Assembly (NCBI GenBank): GCA_018369555.1
Contig: JAGZCC010000009.1
Location: 1-50,754, forward strand
Direction of reading: 5' to 3'
Length of the DNA stretch: 50,754 bases
From: Thomasclavelia spiroformis
GTDB taxonomy: Bacteria > Bacillota_I > Bacilli_A > Erysipelotrichales > Coprobacillaceae
Shown here: positions 43,336 through 50,754 of the stretch, piece by piece
How positions within the stretch are numbered: position 1 is the stretch's first letter
Layout: every line of letters starts with the position of its first letter
Notes under the pieces: generated by a model
Database searches by the model: none
What the model saw: the letters and a program-made list of their open reading frames with translations, nothing else
Told to the model about the DNA's origin: nothing
Translations under genes and position numbers: made by a program

Positions 43336-44013
43336 TTAATTTTTATAACAATTATGACGATATTTTTCCATCATCAATTTAAATATATCACCGTTAGTCG
43401 GTGGAGTATATGTGATAGCATTAGCACCAGCATCAATAACTTCTTGAATTGTTTCGTTTGTTGGACCACCAGTTGCAATAATTGGAAAATTAGGAGAAAT
43501 TTTACGGAGCTCTCTTACAATTTCAGCAGTTTTTTTACCACCAGAAACATTAATGATTGATGCTCCCGTATGCAACATTCTTTCTTCAAGATTTTCATTT
43601 AAAGATACAATTGATAAAACGACAGGAATATCAATATAATTGACTAATTCTTGGATAAATTTTGTTTTAGTTGGTGCGTTTAAAACAACTGCACTTGCAC
43701 CGTGCAATTCTGCATCTAAAGCAATTTCTTTAACTCTAGGGCCAGCTGTTGTACCGCCACCGACTCCTGCAAATACTGGTCTTTGAGAAACGTCAATAAT
43801 AGCATTTGTTATTTGTAAAGTTGGGGTAAATGGATATACAGCAATCACTGCATCAGCGTTGCAATTAGAAATTACTGCAACATCCGTAGAAAATATTAGT
43901 GACTTTATTTTATTACCGTTGATTATAATTCCACTTGCATTACGGATACATTCTGGAACAATAATTGTATGGCTGCGTAGTGCAGTATTGATTTTAGGTG
44001 CTTCTTTTTTCAT
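43336..44013 (-). CDS. Predicted TIM-barrel protein of unknown function
   Basis: A 225-residue soluble protein with alternating strands and helices of a (beta/alpha)8 barrel. The glycine-rich AGVGGGTTAG near residues 81-92 and IIATGGPTNETIQEVIDAGANAIT at the C-terminus resemble phosphate-binding loops of ribulose-phosphate-binding barrels. Related proteins in Clostridia are usually annotated only as hydrolase; I cannot name a reaction. AGAGAGGA precedes ATG. It is a single leftward gene, and the next gene to its right is a divergent XRE regulator. Confidence 0.65.
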   Translation of the reverse strand: MKKEAPKINTALRSHTIIVPECIRNASGIIINGNKIKSLIFSTDVAVISNCNADAVIAVYPFTPTLQITNAIIDVSQRPVFAGVGGGTTAGPRVKEIALDAELHGASAVVLNAPTKTKFIQELVNYIDIPVVLSIVSLNENLEERMLHTGASIINVSGGKKTAEIVRELRKISPNFPIIATGGPTNETIQEVIDAGANAITYTPPTNGDIFKLMMEKYRHNCYKN

Positions 44014-44231
44014 TTTTCAGTTCCTCTCTTTTAAAATTTAATGAATGATTATTTATTAATATTTTATTGTATTGATATTATAGCATAGTCAAATTTAAAT
44101 ATATATAGTGAAAATCTAATGAATGAAAATAATAAAAGCTGTTAATAATATATTAGGTATCCTAATGGGATATTTAATATATTTCATTATATCTTTAGTT
44201 AGTTATAATTAAAATTATTGGAGGAATCATC
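44014..44231 (+). promoter_or_regulatory. Divergent region before the XRE gene
   Basis: An AT-rich region between the TIM-barrel gene and the regulator. TAGGTATCCTA at 44154-44164 is a palindrome, followed by repeated ATTTAATATATTT, a plausible regulator site. No clear -35/-10 could be chosen. Confidence 0.35.
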
Positions 44232-44585
44232 ATGAAAATTGACTATACACTTATTGGTAAAAGAATAAGAGAAGAACGGATTTCTCAAAATCTATCTCAA
44301 CAAACATTAGCTGAGATTTCAAATATTTCTCCTACTAATATATCACACATTGAACGAGGTGCAACTAAATTAAGTTTACCGACTTTGATTAGTATAGCCA
44401 ATGCATTAGCTGTTTCAGTAGATTTTCTATTGTGTGATAGTTTAGTTGAAGCAGATAGAATTTATATTGACGAAATCAATGAACTATTATTAGACTGTAA
44501 TCCAAATGAATTAAAAACAATCATTGATATAATGAAATCAGTTAAAATATCATTACGACGTTATAATAAACTAGATAAAAAATAA
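44232..44585 (+). CDS. XRE-family transcriptional regulator
   Basis: A 117-residue protein. Residues about 7-62 are a Cro/C1-type helix-turn-helix (GKRIREERISQNLSQQTLA, then SNISPTNISHIERG with the recognition helix). The C-terminal 50 residues are an acidic helical region (INELLLDCNPNELKTIIDIMK) seen in many small clostridial regulators. GGAGG precedes ATG. A terminator follows directly. Target genes are unknown; autoregulation or the divergent TIM-barrel gene are candidates. Confidence 0.88.
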   Translation: MKIDYTLIGKRIREERISQNLSQQTLAEISNISPTNISHIERGATKLSLPTLISIANALAVSVDFLLCDSLVEADRIYIDEINELLLDCNPNELKTIIDIMKSVKISLRRYNKLDKK

Positions 44586-44611
44586 ACACTTGTTAAAAAG
44601 TGTTTTTTTTA
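44584..44611 (+). terminator. Intrinsic terminator of the XRE gene
   Basis: A perfect AAACACTT/AAGTGTTT stem with a short loop and a T8 tail, at the stop codon. Confidence 0.85.
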
Positions 44612-44650
44612 ATTAGATTTTATTGTACAATAACAAACGAGGTGTAGAAA

Positions 44651-45538
44651 ATGAAACAATACTTAGAGATGTGTAAATATGTTTTGGAAAATGGAGAAGA
44701 TCGTGGAGATCGTACAGGTACTGGGACAAGAAGTGTTTTTGGCTACCAGACACGATATGATTTAAGAGATGGTTTTCCTCTAATGACAACTAAAAAAATG
44801 TTTATTCGACCAATTGCAGAAGAATTATTATGGTTTATTAAGGGTGACACGAATATAAAGTATTTAGTCGATCGAAATGTTAAAATATGGAATGAGTGGC
44901 CATATGAAAATTATAAAAAATCAAAAGATTATCAAGGTGAAACAATTGAGGAGTTTATTGGGAAAATAAAGAATTTGCCTGAAAATGATCCATTTGTATT
45001 AAAATACGGAGATTTAGGTCCGGTATATGGTGCACAATGGCGTAATTTTAATTATGAAGGTGTTGATCAATTAGCAAAGCTAGTTGATAGCTTAAAAAAT
45101 GATCCTTTTTCAAGAAGACATATTATTTGTGCTTGGAATCCAGCTCAAGTAGATAATATGACATTGCCACCATGTCATGCATTTTTACAGTTTTATGTAA
45201 GTGCTGATAAAAAGTATTTATCATGCCAATTATATCAACGTAGTGCCGATATTTTTTTAGGTGTACCTTTCAACATTGCATCATATGCTTTAATGACTGA
45301 AATGTTAGCACGTACATGTGGATATGAAGCAAAGGAATTTGTTCATACGATAGGTGATGCTCATATTTATAAAGATCATTTTGATGTTGTAAAACAACAA
45401 CTTGAAAGAAAGCCACTACCTAAGTGCAAATTGGTTTTAAATCCTGAAGTTAAATCTATTTTTGATTATAAAATAGAAGATATTAAAATTGAAGATTATC
45501 AAAGTTATGGTAAATTGGTTGGAAAGGTGAGTGTGTAA
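44651..45538 (+). CDS. thyA: Thymidylate synthase
   Basis: A 295-residue enzyme that methylates dUMP to dTMP with methylenetetrahydrofolate, producing dihydrofolate for the adjacent DHFR. The nucleophile is C175 in LPPCHAF. The folate and dUMP sites DRTGTGTRSVFGYQ, RSADIFLGVPFNIASYALM and IGDAHIY are intact. It is somewhat longer than the 264-residue enterobacterial enzyme because of an insertion around residues 85-115, as in the lactobacillus enzyme. AACGAGGTG precedes ATG. The stop and the folA start share one base. Confidence 0.97.
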   Translation: MKQYLEMCKYVLENGEDRGDRTGTGTRSVFGYQTRYDLRDGFPLMTTKKMFIRPIAEELLWFIKGDTNIKYLVDRNVKIWNEWPYENYKKSKDYQGETIEEFIGKIKNLPENDPFVLKYGDLGPVYGAQWRNFNYEGVDQLAKLVDSLKNDPFSRRHIICAWNPAQVDNMTLPPCHAFLQFYVSADKKYLSCQLYQRSADIFLGVPFNIASYALMTEMLARTCGYEAKEFVHTIGDAHIYKDHFDVVKQQLERKPLPKCKLVLNPEVKSIFDYKIEDIKIEDYQSYGKLVGKVSV

Positions 45539-46008
45539 TGATTAGTATTATTGTAGCAACAGATGAGGATTTGCTGATTGGAAAAGAGGATTCTAGTAAT
45601 GGAATGCCTTGGAATGTGCCAGAAGATTTAAAGCATTTTAAAGAAACAACATTAAATAAAACTATTTTAATGGGGCTTACTACTTATAAGGCAATTGGAA
45701 GACCATTACCTAATCGTAAGACAATTGTTGTAAGCTTAGAACCATTTGAAGATGATCGGGTTGAAATTAGAAATTCGTTAGAAGAAGTAATTTTAGAATA
45801 TAAAAAAAGTGGTGAAGATTTGTTTATTTCTGGAGGAGCATCGATTTATCGTCAATGTTTACCAATTGCTGATCAATTATTGATTTCCAGAATTCCTGGT
45901 AAACATACTGGAGAAACATATTTTCCAAGTTTTGATGAATATGGGTATCAATTGGTTGAAGAAAAACCATTTGAAACATTTAAATTACAAATTTATAAGC
46001 GAGGATAA
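45538..46008 (+). CDS. folA: Dihydrofolate reductase
   Basis: A 156-residue NADPH-dependent reductase regenerating tetrahydrofolate. It has an N-terminal IIVATDEDLLIGKE (a variant of the usual VAxDxxxxIG), MPWNVPEDLKHFKETT with the catalytic acidic residue, ILMGLTTYKAIGRPLPNRKTIVVS and ISGGASIYRQCL. It overlaps thyA (TAATG) and is followed after two bases by a plsC-like gene, so the three are probably one operon. The Asp in position IVATDEDLLIG replaces the common asparagine; I see nothing suggesting a drug-resistant allele. Confidence 0.94.
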   Translation: MISIIVATDEDLLIGKEDSSNGMPWNVPEDLKHFKETTLNKTILMGLTTYKAIGRPLPNRKTIVVSLEPFEDDRVEIRNSLEEVILEYKKSGEDLFISGGASIYRQCLPIADQLLISRIPGKHTGETYFPSFDEYGYQLVEEKPFETFKLQIYKRG

Positions 46009-46010
46009 AT

Positions 46011-46733
46011 ATGAAAAGGATTGCATTAATTGTTATTAGAGTTATTTTAAGATTGCCTTACTGGTGGGGGTATAAAGTAAATAAGTATAAACATATTGAA
46101 AATTATCCTTTAGAAGAAAGATATGGTTTTATTCATGGGGTTGTATCTACGATTAGTAAAAAAGCTCGTGTTGAACTTGAATGTTATGGTTTAGAAAATT
46201 TGCCTCAACAATCAGGCTATTTATTAGCGCCAAATCATCAAGGTTTATATGATCCACTAGCTATTTTTCAAACTCATGAAGCACCCATTAGGGCAATTGT
46301 AAAAAAAGAATTAACATCAGTTATTCTAGTTAAAGATGTTATTAAAATGTTAGAGTATGTACCATTAGATCGTAAAAATGTACGTGACAGTGCTAGAGTA
46401 ATTAAATATGTCAGTGATGAGGTTGCTAATGGTCAAAATTTCTTTGTTTTTCCTGAAGGAACGAGAAGTAAAGATGGTAATAATATTTTAGAGTTTAAAG
46501 GTGGAACTTTTAAAATTGCTACTAAGGCTAAAGCACCAATTGTACCAGTGGCATTAATAGATTGTTATAAAGTATTTGATAATAATACAATTAAAAAAAC
46601 AACAGCTCAAATTCATTATTTACCACCATTATATTATGATGATTATAAAGAGATGTCGACAAATGAAATAGCTAAAGTAGTTCATGATAAAATTGAAACA
46701 TATATTCAAGAATGGACAAAAAATAATGTTTAA
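46011..46733 (+). CDS. plsC: 1-acyl-sn-glycerol-3-phosphate acyltransferase
   Basis: A 240-residue membrane-associated enzyme making phosphatidic acid. A hydrophobic N-terminus (IALIVIRVILRLPYWWGY) anchors it. The catalytic HxxxxD motif is NHQGLYDPLA, and the substrate motif is FPEGTRSKDG, followed by VPVALID. GAGGA precedes ATG and the gene starts two bases after folA. A terminator follows. The same order thyA-folA-plsC-like suggests simple co-transcription, not shared pathway. Confidence 0.9.
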   Translation: MKRIALIVIRVILRLPYWWGYKVNKYKHIENYPLEERYGFIHGVVSTISKKARVELECYGLENLPQQSGYLLAPNHQGLYDPLAIFQTHEAPIRAIVKKELTSVILVKDVIKMLEYVPLDRKNVRDSARVIKYVSDEVANGQNFFVFPEGTRSKDGNNILEFKGGTFKIATKAKAPIVPVALIDCYKVFDNNTIKKTTAQIHYLPPLYYDDYKEMSTNEIAKVVHDKIETYIQEWTKNNV

Positions 46734-46735
46734 AA

Positions 46736-46770
46736 TAAAAAATAACCGCATTAATGACGGTTATTTTTAT
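46736..46770 (+). terminator. Terminator after the plsC-like gene
   Basis: An AAAAATAACCG/CGGTTATTTTT stem with a T tail. It is symmetric enough to act for the leftward HD-domain gene as well. Confidence 0.85.
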
Positions 46771-46805
46771 TTAATTAGTTTTATATAAAGTATTGTTTAA
46801 TTATA

Positions 46806-47246
46806 TTATTTATTGAACATTTTAAAAATATTATCTAATCTACACTGCTTTTCTTTACTGAATAATGCATTAGGCTCATTTAAGTATTGGACTAGTAAAT
46901 CAGCATCTTTGATTAATTCACTATACTTGTCATCAATTCTATTTTTTAAAGAATGATTTTTAATAGCAGTAGTAATTAAAATGATTTCATCATGACTAAA
47001 AAGTTTACTATTAACTAGAATTTCTCTAGATAACATACTACTTCTATTAGCATGATCAAAGCTAGATTTAAATTTATATGTAGCTAAATCATGACAAATA
47101 CCAATGATAGCAGCTAATTCTAAATCAAGATTTTTTAATTTGGCTAATAAACAAGCCATATTGGCAACATTAACAGAATGTTCTAAACCATCATTTTTAA
47201 TTAAAATATCATTGATTGTTTCTTTAATAAAATAATATCTTTTCAT
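46806..47246 (-). CDS. HD-domain phosphohydrolase-like protein
   Basis: A 146-residue protein with the metal-binding HD layout: HSVNVANMACLLA provides the first His, GICHDLATYKF the HD pair, and a later DADLLVQYL the last Asp. Members hydrolyse nucleotides, cyclic nucleotides or act as YqeK-like Ap4A hydrolases; this one is too short and general to decide. Its start overlaps the rsmF stop by four bases, so they form an operon. The ribosome-binding site lies inside the end of rsmF. Confidence 0.8.
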   Translation of the reverse strand: MKRYYFIKETINDILIKNDGLEHSVNVANMACLLAKLKNLDLELAAIIGICHDLATYKFKSSFDHANRSSMLSREILVNSKLFSHDEIILITTAIKNHSLKNRIDDKYSELIKDADLLVQYLNEPNALFSKEKQCRLDNIFKMFNK

Positions 47247-48565
47247 CGTCGTAATCCTTTAGGATATAAATTTTTAACTTGATTATTGCTTTCTTTGTAA
47301 AATGATAGAGGATAACCATCAACTAGAATTAATCCATATCCTTTTTGGTTATTTCCAATCAAAGTTTCACCGTGAATGTATTTTGTAACTTCAATACTAT
47401 CATTTTTAAAATTATAATAACGTTTTACATCATTTTGACTAAGGGTTAAGGCTAGTGAATGACTTGGTTCAAAACGTCCTTTTTTACATTCTCCTAGATA
47501 CAAACCATTTCTTAGAATTTTAATTCCTTTTAATTCAGGAAAGTGTGGTAAAATAGCATAAATATGGTTATTTGAATTATATAATAGAGGAGGTACTTTT
47601 ATTTTTAAATTATCGTTATAAAATTTTTTGATTAAATCAAGTTGTTGAGAAGTAATGTTTGATTTTAATAATTTTATTTTTTTTGTTTTATCTGCGCTAT
47701 GTTTTTTTAATAAGGCAATAAATTGTCCTTCTCCTTTATTAATATGCGGATACATTCTAACAACTTTATCATTATTATAACCACTAGACATTCCAAGCTG
47801 TTTTTCTATTTTTAAAAGCTCCATATTTAATTCATTTACCATATAATCAACCTGTTGTTCATTTTCCTCTAAAGAATACGTACAAGTTGAATAAATTAAA
47901 ATACCATCATTTTTAAGCATTCTATATGCAGCATTAATCAAATTTTTTTGAATTTTAGCACACTCATAAACTTTATCAATTGACCATGTTTCAATTGCTT
48001 TATCAAGTTTTCTAAACATTCCTTCTCCAGAACAAGGAGCATCTAGAATGATTTTATCAAAAAAACAACTAAATTGTTTATCTAGCTTAACAGGATCACA
48101 ATTAGTTACAATCGTATTAGTAATTCCAAAACGTTCAATATTTTCTGATAAAATTCCTGCTCTTAGTTTATTAATATCATTGGCTATCATTAATCCCTTA
48201 TCACTTAATCTACTTGCCACGTAACAAGTCTTACCACCAGGAGATGCGCACATATCTAAAATATAATCATCTTCATTAAATTCAATACTACTAGCAACAG
48301 CCATAGCACTAGGCTCTTGAATATAATATAAACCACAATTAAAATAAGGATGTTTACCCAAAGGATAACTATCATAGTCATAAAAATATGCATCTTTTAT
48401 ATATGGATGCTTAGTTAAATATTGATGTTCTAGATGTTGAATAACATCTTTTTTTTTAGGATTTAGATAAAATGCTTTTATTGGTTTTTTTAATAGTGCA
48501 TTTTTAAAATTTTGGTATTCATCTTTTAAAAGCATTTGCATTCTTTGTTCAAATAATATATTCAT
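47243..48565 (-). CDS. rsmF: 16S rRNA (cytosine-C5)-methyltransferase, RsmF family
   Basis: A 440-residue SAM-dependent RNA methyltransferase of the NOL1/NOP2/Sun family. The SAM site is ILDMCASPGGKTCYVA. Motif IV with the release cysteine is DAPCSGEGMFRK, and motif VI with the nucleophilic cysteine is YSTCTYSLEENE. The C-terminal 150 residues form the RsmF-type PUA-like RNA-binding part (NSNNHIYAILP, LYLGECKKGRFEPSHSLA). AGGTGA precedes ATG. It is followed by the HD-domain gene with a four-base overlap. Target in Firmicutes may differ from C1407 of Escherichia coli. Confidence 0.9.
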   Translation of the reverse strand: MNILFEQRMQMLLKDEYQNFKNALLKKPIKAFYLNPKKKDVIQHLEHQYLTKHPYIKDAYFYDYDSYPLGKHPYFNCGLYYIQEPSAMAVASSIEFNEDDYILDMCASPGGKTCYVASRLSDKGLMIANDINKLRAGILSENIERFGITNTIVTNCDPVKLDKQFSCFFDKIILDAPCSGEGMFRKLDKAIETWSIDKVYECAKIQKNLINAAYRMLKNDGILIYSTCTYSLEENEQQVDYMVNELNMELLKIEKQLGMSSGYNNDKVVRMYPHINKGEGQFIALLKKHSADKTKKIKLLKSNITSQQLDLIKKFYNDNLKIKVPPLLYNSNNHIYAILPHFPELKGIKILRNGLYLGECKKGRFEPSHSLALTLSQNDVKRYYNFKNDSIEVTKYIHGETLIGNNQKGYGLILVDGYPLSFYKESNNQVKNLYPKGLRR

Positions 48566-48593
48566 AGTTCACCTCAATTTAATTATAAAGCAA

Positions 48594-48614
48594 AAGACAA
48601 GCAATTGCTTGTCT
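48594..48614 (-). terminator. Terminator of the small minus-strand gene
   Basis: A perfect AGACAAGC/GCTTGTCT stem with loop AATT, followed on the minus strand by TTTTG, directly after the stop at 48616. Confidence 0.7.
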
Positions 48615-48615
48615 A

Positions 48616-48825
48616 TTATTTTGATAGCTCATTAGAAATCTGCGCTAAACGATTTGCGAGTTTACTTAATTCTTGAATTGGTAATTCAAGATATAAATCA
48701 ATATCTATTTTTTTAATAGCATCTTCATATTTTGCATTTTCTTGCAAACCAATTAATGATTCAGTTGTTGCATCTAAAGAATTTGTTATTTCAATTAATT
48801 CGTTTAAAATTTCGTTGCCCACCAT
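48616..48825 (-). CDS. Small helical protein of unknown function
   Basis: A 69-residue acidic protein with heptad-like leucine spacing (ILNELIEITNSLDATTESLIGL, then LPIQELSKLANRLAQISNEL), so probably two helices forming a coiled coil. No cysteines, signal peptide or membrane segment. GGGG about 10 bases before ATG is a weak ribosome-binding site. It is followed by a terminator and then rsmF on the same strand. No family recognised. The short length lowers certainty, but base composition and the matched terminator favour a real gene. Confidence 0.6.
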   Translation of the reverse strand: MVGNEILNELIEITNSLDATTESLIGLQENAKYEDAIKKIDIDLYLELPIQELSKLANRLAQISNELSK

Positions 48826-49002
48826 ATAATATACCCCATTTTCATAATTTTTATTTTCTCTTATTTAGTCTTTTTCTACTAAAAAAATACGTCATTTTAA
48901 TCAATTCGTCAATACTATTTAGTAAATTAACATTAAATTCTTACTATATTTTTTGTTTTTTTAAAAAATATATAAATAAATGTATATTTATTAAAAATAC
49001 TA

Positions 49003-49031
49003 TTGATTTTATACTTATAATTGTATATAAT
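49003..49031 (+). promoter_or_regulatory. Promoter of tRNA-Leu
   Basis: TTGATT at 49003-49008, a 17-base spacer and TATAAT at 49026-49031, 15 bases before the tRNA. Confidence 0.7.
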
Positions 49032-49045
49032 AAATATCGGTAGTT

Positions 49046-49132
49046 GCCCAAGTGGCGAAATTGGTAGACGCAACGGACTCAAAATCCGTCGGTAGCGATA
49101 CTGTACCGGTTCGAGTCCGGTCTTGGGCACCA
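49046..49132 (+). tRNA. tRNA-Leu (anticodon CAA)
   Basis: An 87-base class II tRNA including the encoded CCA. The acceptor stem is GCCCAAG/CTTGGGC. The anticodon loop CTCAAAA has CAA at 49080-49082, reading UUG. A long variable arm and a T arm with GGTTCGAGTCC are present. It has its own promoter and terminator. Confidence 0.98.
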
Positions 49133-49137
49133 TTTAT

Positions 49138-49165
49138 TAGTCAATGTTTATTGACTTTTTTTATT
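49138..49165 (+). terminator. Terminator of tRNA-Leu
   Basis: An AGTCAAT/ATTGACT stem with loop GTTT and a T7 tail. Confidence 0.85.
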
Positions 49166-49498
49166 TATCTTATATAAGATATTTTCTCATGAGATTGAAA
49201 AGTACTATCACTTTTCGATATCATTATGACATATTTAGATATCTAAATTTGTCGAATTGTGATGGAAAGATAAATTTTTTTTTAAAAATTTGAAAAATAA
49301 TTAGAAAATGTGCATTTAATTATATAAAAATGTACATTTTTAAGTTATTTGTGTAATTTTCTAAAAGCTTAATCAGTATAATGATGTAATTAAGTTCATA
49401 AAATATTTTTATATAGGAGATAAAAAGATTATCGAAAGTAAATTATTTATGAATAATTTAAAAGAAAAATGAGCAGTATGGATTATTGCTCATTTATA
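49166..49498. other. AT-rich gap with nested inverted repeat and possible micro-ORF
   Basis: An outer inverted repeat TTAGAAAAT (49301-49309) with ATTTTCTAA (49356-49364) encloses ATGTGCATTT and AAATGTACAT arms. Downstream a TATAAT (49377-49382) and a strong AGGAGA (49416-49421) precede a 14-codon frame that would start at ATT and ends in TGA near 49472. The hairpin TGAGCA/TGCTCA (about 49470-49494) then ends the leftward regulator gene. No conventional gene is seen. Confidence 0.4.
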
Positions 49499-49915
49499 TT
49501 ATAGTTTTTTTAACATATTTTTTTGTTTTAGTTTTTCTGTTTCTTCAACGTGTTGGCGTATTTCTTTAATAATGAACTGCTGATCACTTAGACTTAAACG
49601 ATTAAATAAATTTATTAATTCTTCATTTTTTATGTATATTTGAGATTTATCTTTACAAAATTGTTGGTCACCGATACATGACAAGAAACCCGAATCATTA
49701 AGAATATCATAAAAACTTATTTCTAGAGCATGAGCAATTTTAACTATTGCAGGAATAGACATATTATAAAAAATGCCTTTGTTACCATGTTCAATATTAC
49801 TAATAGATGAAGCCGAAATGCCTGATAGGTATTCAAGTTTAGCTTGTGACCAACCTTTAGATAATCGAAGATTTTTAATGTAAGTACCAATTAATGATGT
49901 ATCTATATTATTCAT
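49499..49915 (-). CDS. XRE-family transcriptional regulator
   Basis: A 138-residue regulator. Residues about 9-70 form the helix-turn-helix (GTYIKNLRLSKGWSQAKLEYLSG, SASSISNIEHGNKG). The C-terminal half is a helical region with two cysteines (SCIGDQQFC) and ends in a basic KLKQKNMLKKL. GGGGGTT lies about 6 bases before ATG. It is divergent from the T-box-regulated DAHP synthase gene. Its targets are not known. It resembles the regulator at 44232 only in the HTH. Confidence 0.87.
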   Translation of the reverse strand: MNNIDTSLIGTYIKNLRLSKGWSQAKLEYLSGISASSISNIEHGNKGIFYNMSIPAIVKIAHALEISFYDILNDSGFLSCIGDQQFCKDKSQIYIKNEELINLFNRLSLSDQQFIIKEIRQHVEETEKLKQKNMLKKL

Positions 49916-50027
49916 ATTGCAACCCCCACTAATATGATTATATCGTATTTATATTTCAATAACCGCCAAAATTATGTAGACTACAATAGTCTAAGAATAA
50001 TTTGGATAAAAAGTTTTATTAAAAATA

Positions 50028-50056
50028 TTGACAGAATTGTTATTCTTGGATAAAAT
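50028..50056 (+). promoter_or_regulatory. Promoter of the DAHP synthase T-box transcript
   Basis: TTGACA at 50028-50033, a 17-base spacer and TAAAAT at 50051-50056, a near-consensus sigma-A promoter with a start near 50063. Confidence 0.85.
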
Positions 50057-50062
50057 AGTTGC

Positions 50063-50343
50063 AACAACATCTGATATAAATACTGTGAAAAGAAATAGTA
50101 TGTATTTGAAGTAGCATAGAGAACTCTTGGGTGGTGGAAAAGAGTCTACCTATAATATTGAATTCATCTTGGAGTAGAGGACTGAAAATGTTTAGTAGGT
50201 CTCTCCGGTAACACCCGTTAGCGTGTAAGAGTATGTACTAATTAATTAGCGTACTTGATGAGATTAATATAGTGATATATTAATAAAATAAGGTGGTATC
50301 ACGAAGCATAGCTCTCGTCCTTTTTAGGAGGGGAGCTTTTATT
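50063..50343 (+). promoter_or_regulatory. T-box leader before an aromatic amino acid gene
   Basis: Stem I apex ACTCTT/AAGAGT encloses GGGTGGTGGAAA. The T-box proper AAGGTGGTATCACG is at 50290-50303. The specifier is not certain: TTC (Phe) at 50163-50165, followed by A, sits where the lower loop is expected, while TAC and TAT (Tyr) occur about 15-20 bases earlier. The downstream gene makes the first step of the shikimate pathway, consistent with Phe or Tyr sensing. Confidence 0.9.
50310..50343 (+). terminator. T-box-controlled terminator
   Basis: AGCTCTCGTCCT pairs with AGGAGGGGAGCT (with G-T pairs) around TTTTT, followed by TTTTATTT. It ends the leader 45 bases before the DAHP synthase gene. 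Confidence 0.85.
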
Positions 50344-50387
50344 TATATACAGAGTTGAAATAATAAATCGAAAAGGGGAATATTAAA

Positions 50388-50754
50388 ATGATTATTGTAA
50401 TGAAAACTACAGCAACAGCAAAAGATGTTGAAAAAGTATCAAAAATTATAACTGACAAAGGATTAAGAGTAAGTGTTGTAAATGGTACAGAACAATCTGT
50501 AATTGGGGTAATTGGGGATACTACTAAAATTGATCCTCGAGCAATTGAAGTAGATATAGCGGTTGATCATGTAATGAGAGTATCAGAACCGTATAAACTT
50601 GCAAATCGAGCTTTTCATCCCGATGATACAGTTGTTGATGTAGAAGGAGTTAAAGTTGGTGGTGAAAATCTTGCTTTGATTGCAGGACCTTGTTCAGTTG
50701 AAAGTGAAGAACAGGTAATTGAAATTGCAAAGGCTGCTAAAAAGGCTGGAGCAA
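50388..50754 (+). CDS. aroF: 3-deoxy-7-phosphoheptulonate synthase (AroA/DAHP synthase, AroF type), partial
   Basis: The first 122 residues are visible; the window ends inside the gene. Residues 1-70 are a ferredoxin-like regulatory domain (IIVMKTTATAKDVEKVSKII). The catalytic barrel then begins, with the DAHP/KDO8P synthase motif LALIAGPCSVESEEQVIEIA. The enzyme condenses phosphoenolpyruvate and erythrose-4-phosphate at the entry of aromatic amino acid synthesis. AAAGGGG precedes ATG. The T-box leader upstream means expression rises when an aromatic tRNA is uncharged. Confidence 0.93.
   Translation, partial: MIIVMKTTATAKDVEKVSKIITDKGLRVSVVNGTEQSVIGVIGDTTKIDPRAIEVDIAVDHVMRVSEPYKLANRAFHPDDTVVDVEGVKVGGENLALIAGPCSVESEEQVIEIAKAAKKAGA

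Noticed and set aside
48732..49043. A 103-codon plus-strand frame near the tRNA
   Set aside because: Mostly intergenic AT-rich sequence giving Phe/Leu/Ile runs; overlaps the small minus-strand gene and tRNA promoter.
48933..49133. A 66-codon minus-strand frame covering tRNA-Leu
   Set aside because: Its N-terminus is the antisense of the tRNA, a common false call.

Overview
The window is about 50.8 kb of very AT-rich DNA from a low-GC Gram-positive bacterium. Features pointing that way are AAGGAGG ribosome-binding sites, T-box leaders, a TPP riboswitch, a GatCAB/CamS/LigA cluster, a sortase-type surface protein and a BlaI/BlaR1 pair. A dacB-spmA-spmB operon implies a spore former, and a group B [FeFe] hydrogenase, AckA and Rex imply a fermentative anaerobe. 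I infer a gut Erysipelotrichia/Coprobacillaceae-type organism (Thomasclavelia/Clostridium ramosum-like). Species is not settled by the sequence.

Layout. 0.1-4.9 kb: a 1606-residue surface glycoside hydrolase (GH31) with carbohydrate-binding, FIVAR and cell-wall sorting regions. 5.1-13.5 kb: ligA, a CamS-type lipoprotein, gatCAB, a membrane-anchored unknown and rlmD. 14.0-17.3 kb: an accessory island with a small secreted peptide and blaR1/blaI on the minus strand. Divergent from these are a secreted four-cysteine protein, a membrane-tethered thioredoxin-like protein and a two-helix membrane peptide. This is the best candidate here for an undescribed system. 17.5-22.4 kb: a frameshifted XRE/membrane regulator, an RsuA-type pseudouridine synthase, a MATE transporter, a divergent peptide deformylase, a solitary PemK/MazF-like protein and a DUF1275 membrane protein.

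22.4-29.7 kb: ackA (minus), TPP riboswitch-thiT, a DUF402 protein, the tsaE-tsaB-rimI-tsaD-rex string and asnS. 29.75-32.6 kb: a two-gene unit with a metallophosphoesterase carrying an unknown N-terminal domain and a 2-hydroxyacid dehydrogenase fused to an extra N-terminal domain. 32.6-35.7 kb: gene remnants around an NSS-family symporter. 35.7-39.5 kb (minus): dacB-spmA-spmB and the hydrogenase. 39.7-43.2 kb: rluB, a small zinc-ribbon-like protein, then a threonine-type T-box leader driving a GNAT gene and a ThrRS that lacks the TGS domain. 43.3-50.75 kb: a TIM-barrel unknown, XRE regulators, thyA-folA-plsC, an HD protein with rsmF, tRNA-Leu(CAA), and a second T-box leader before a DAHP synthase gene cut by the window end.

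Where the first possible start codon lacked a ribosome-binding site I moved the start to the codon that has one; each such change is stated. No CRISPR array, insertion sequence, rRNA or prophage was seen.
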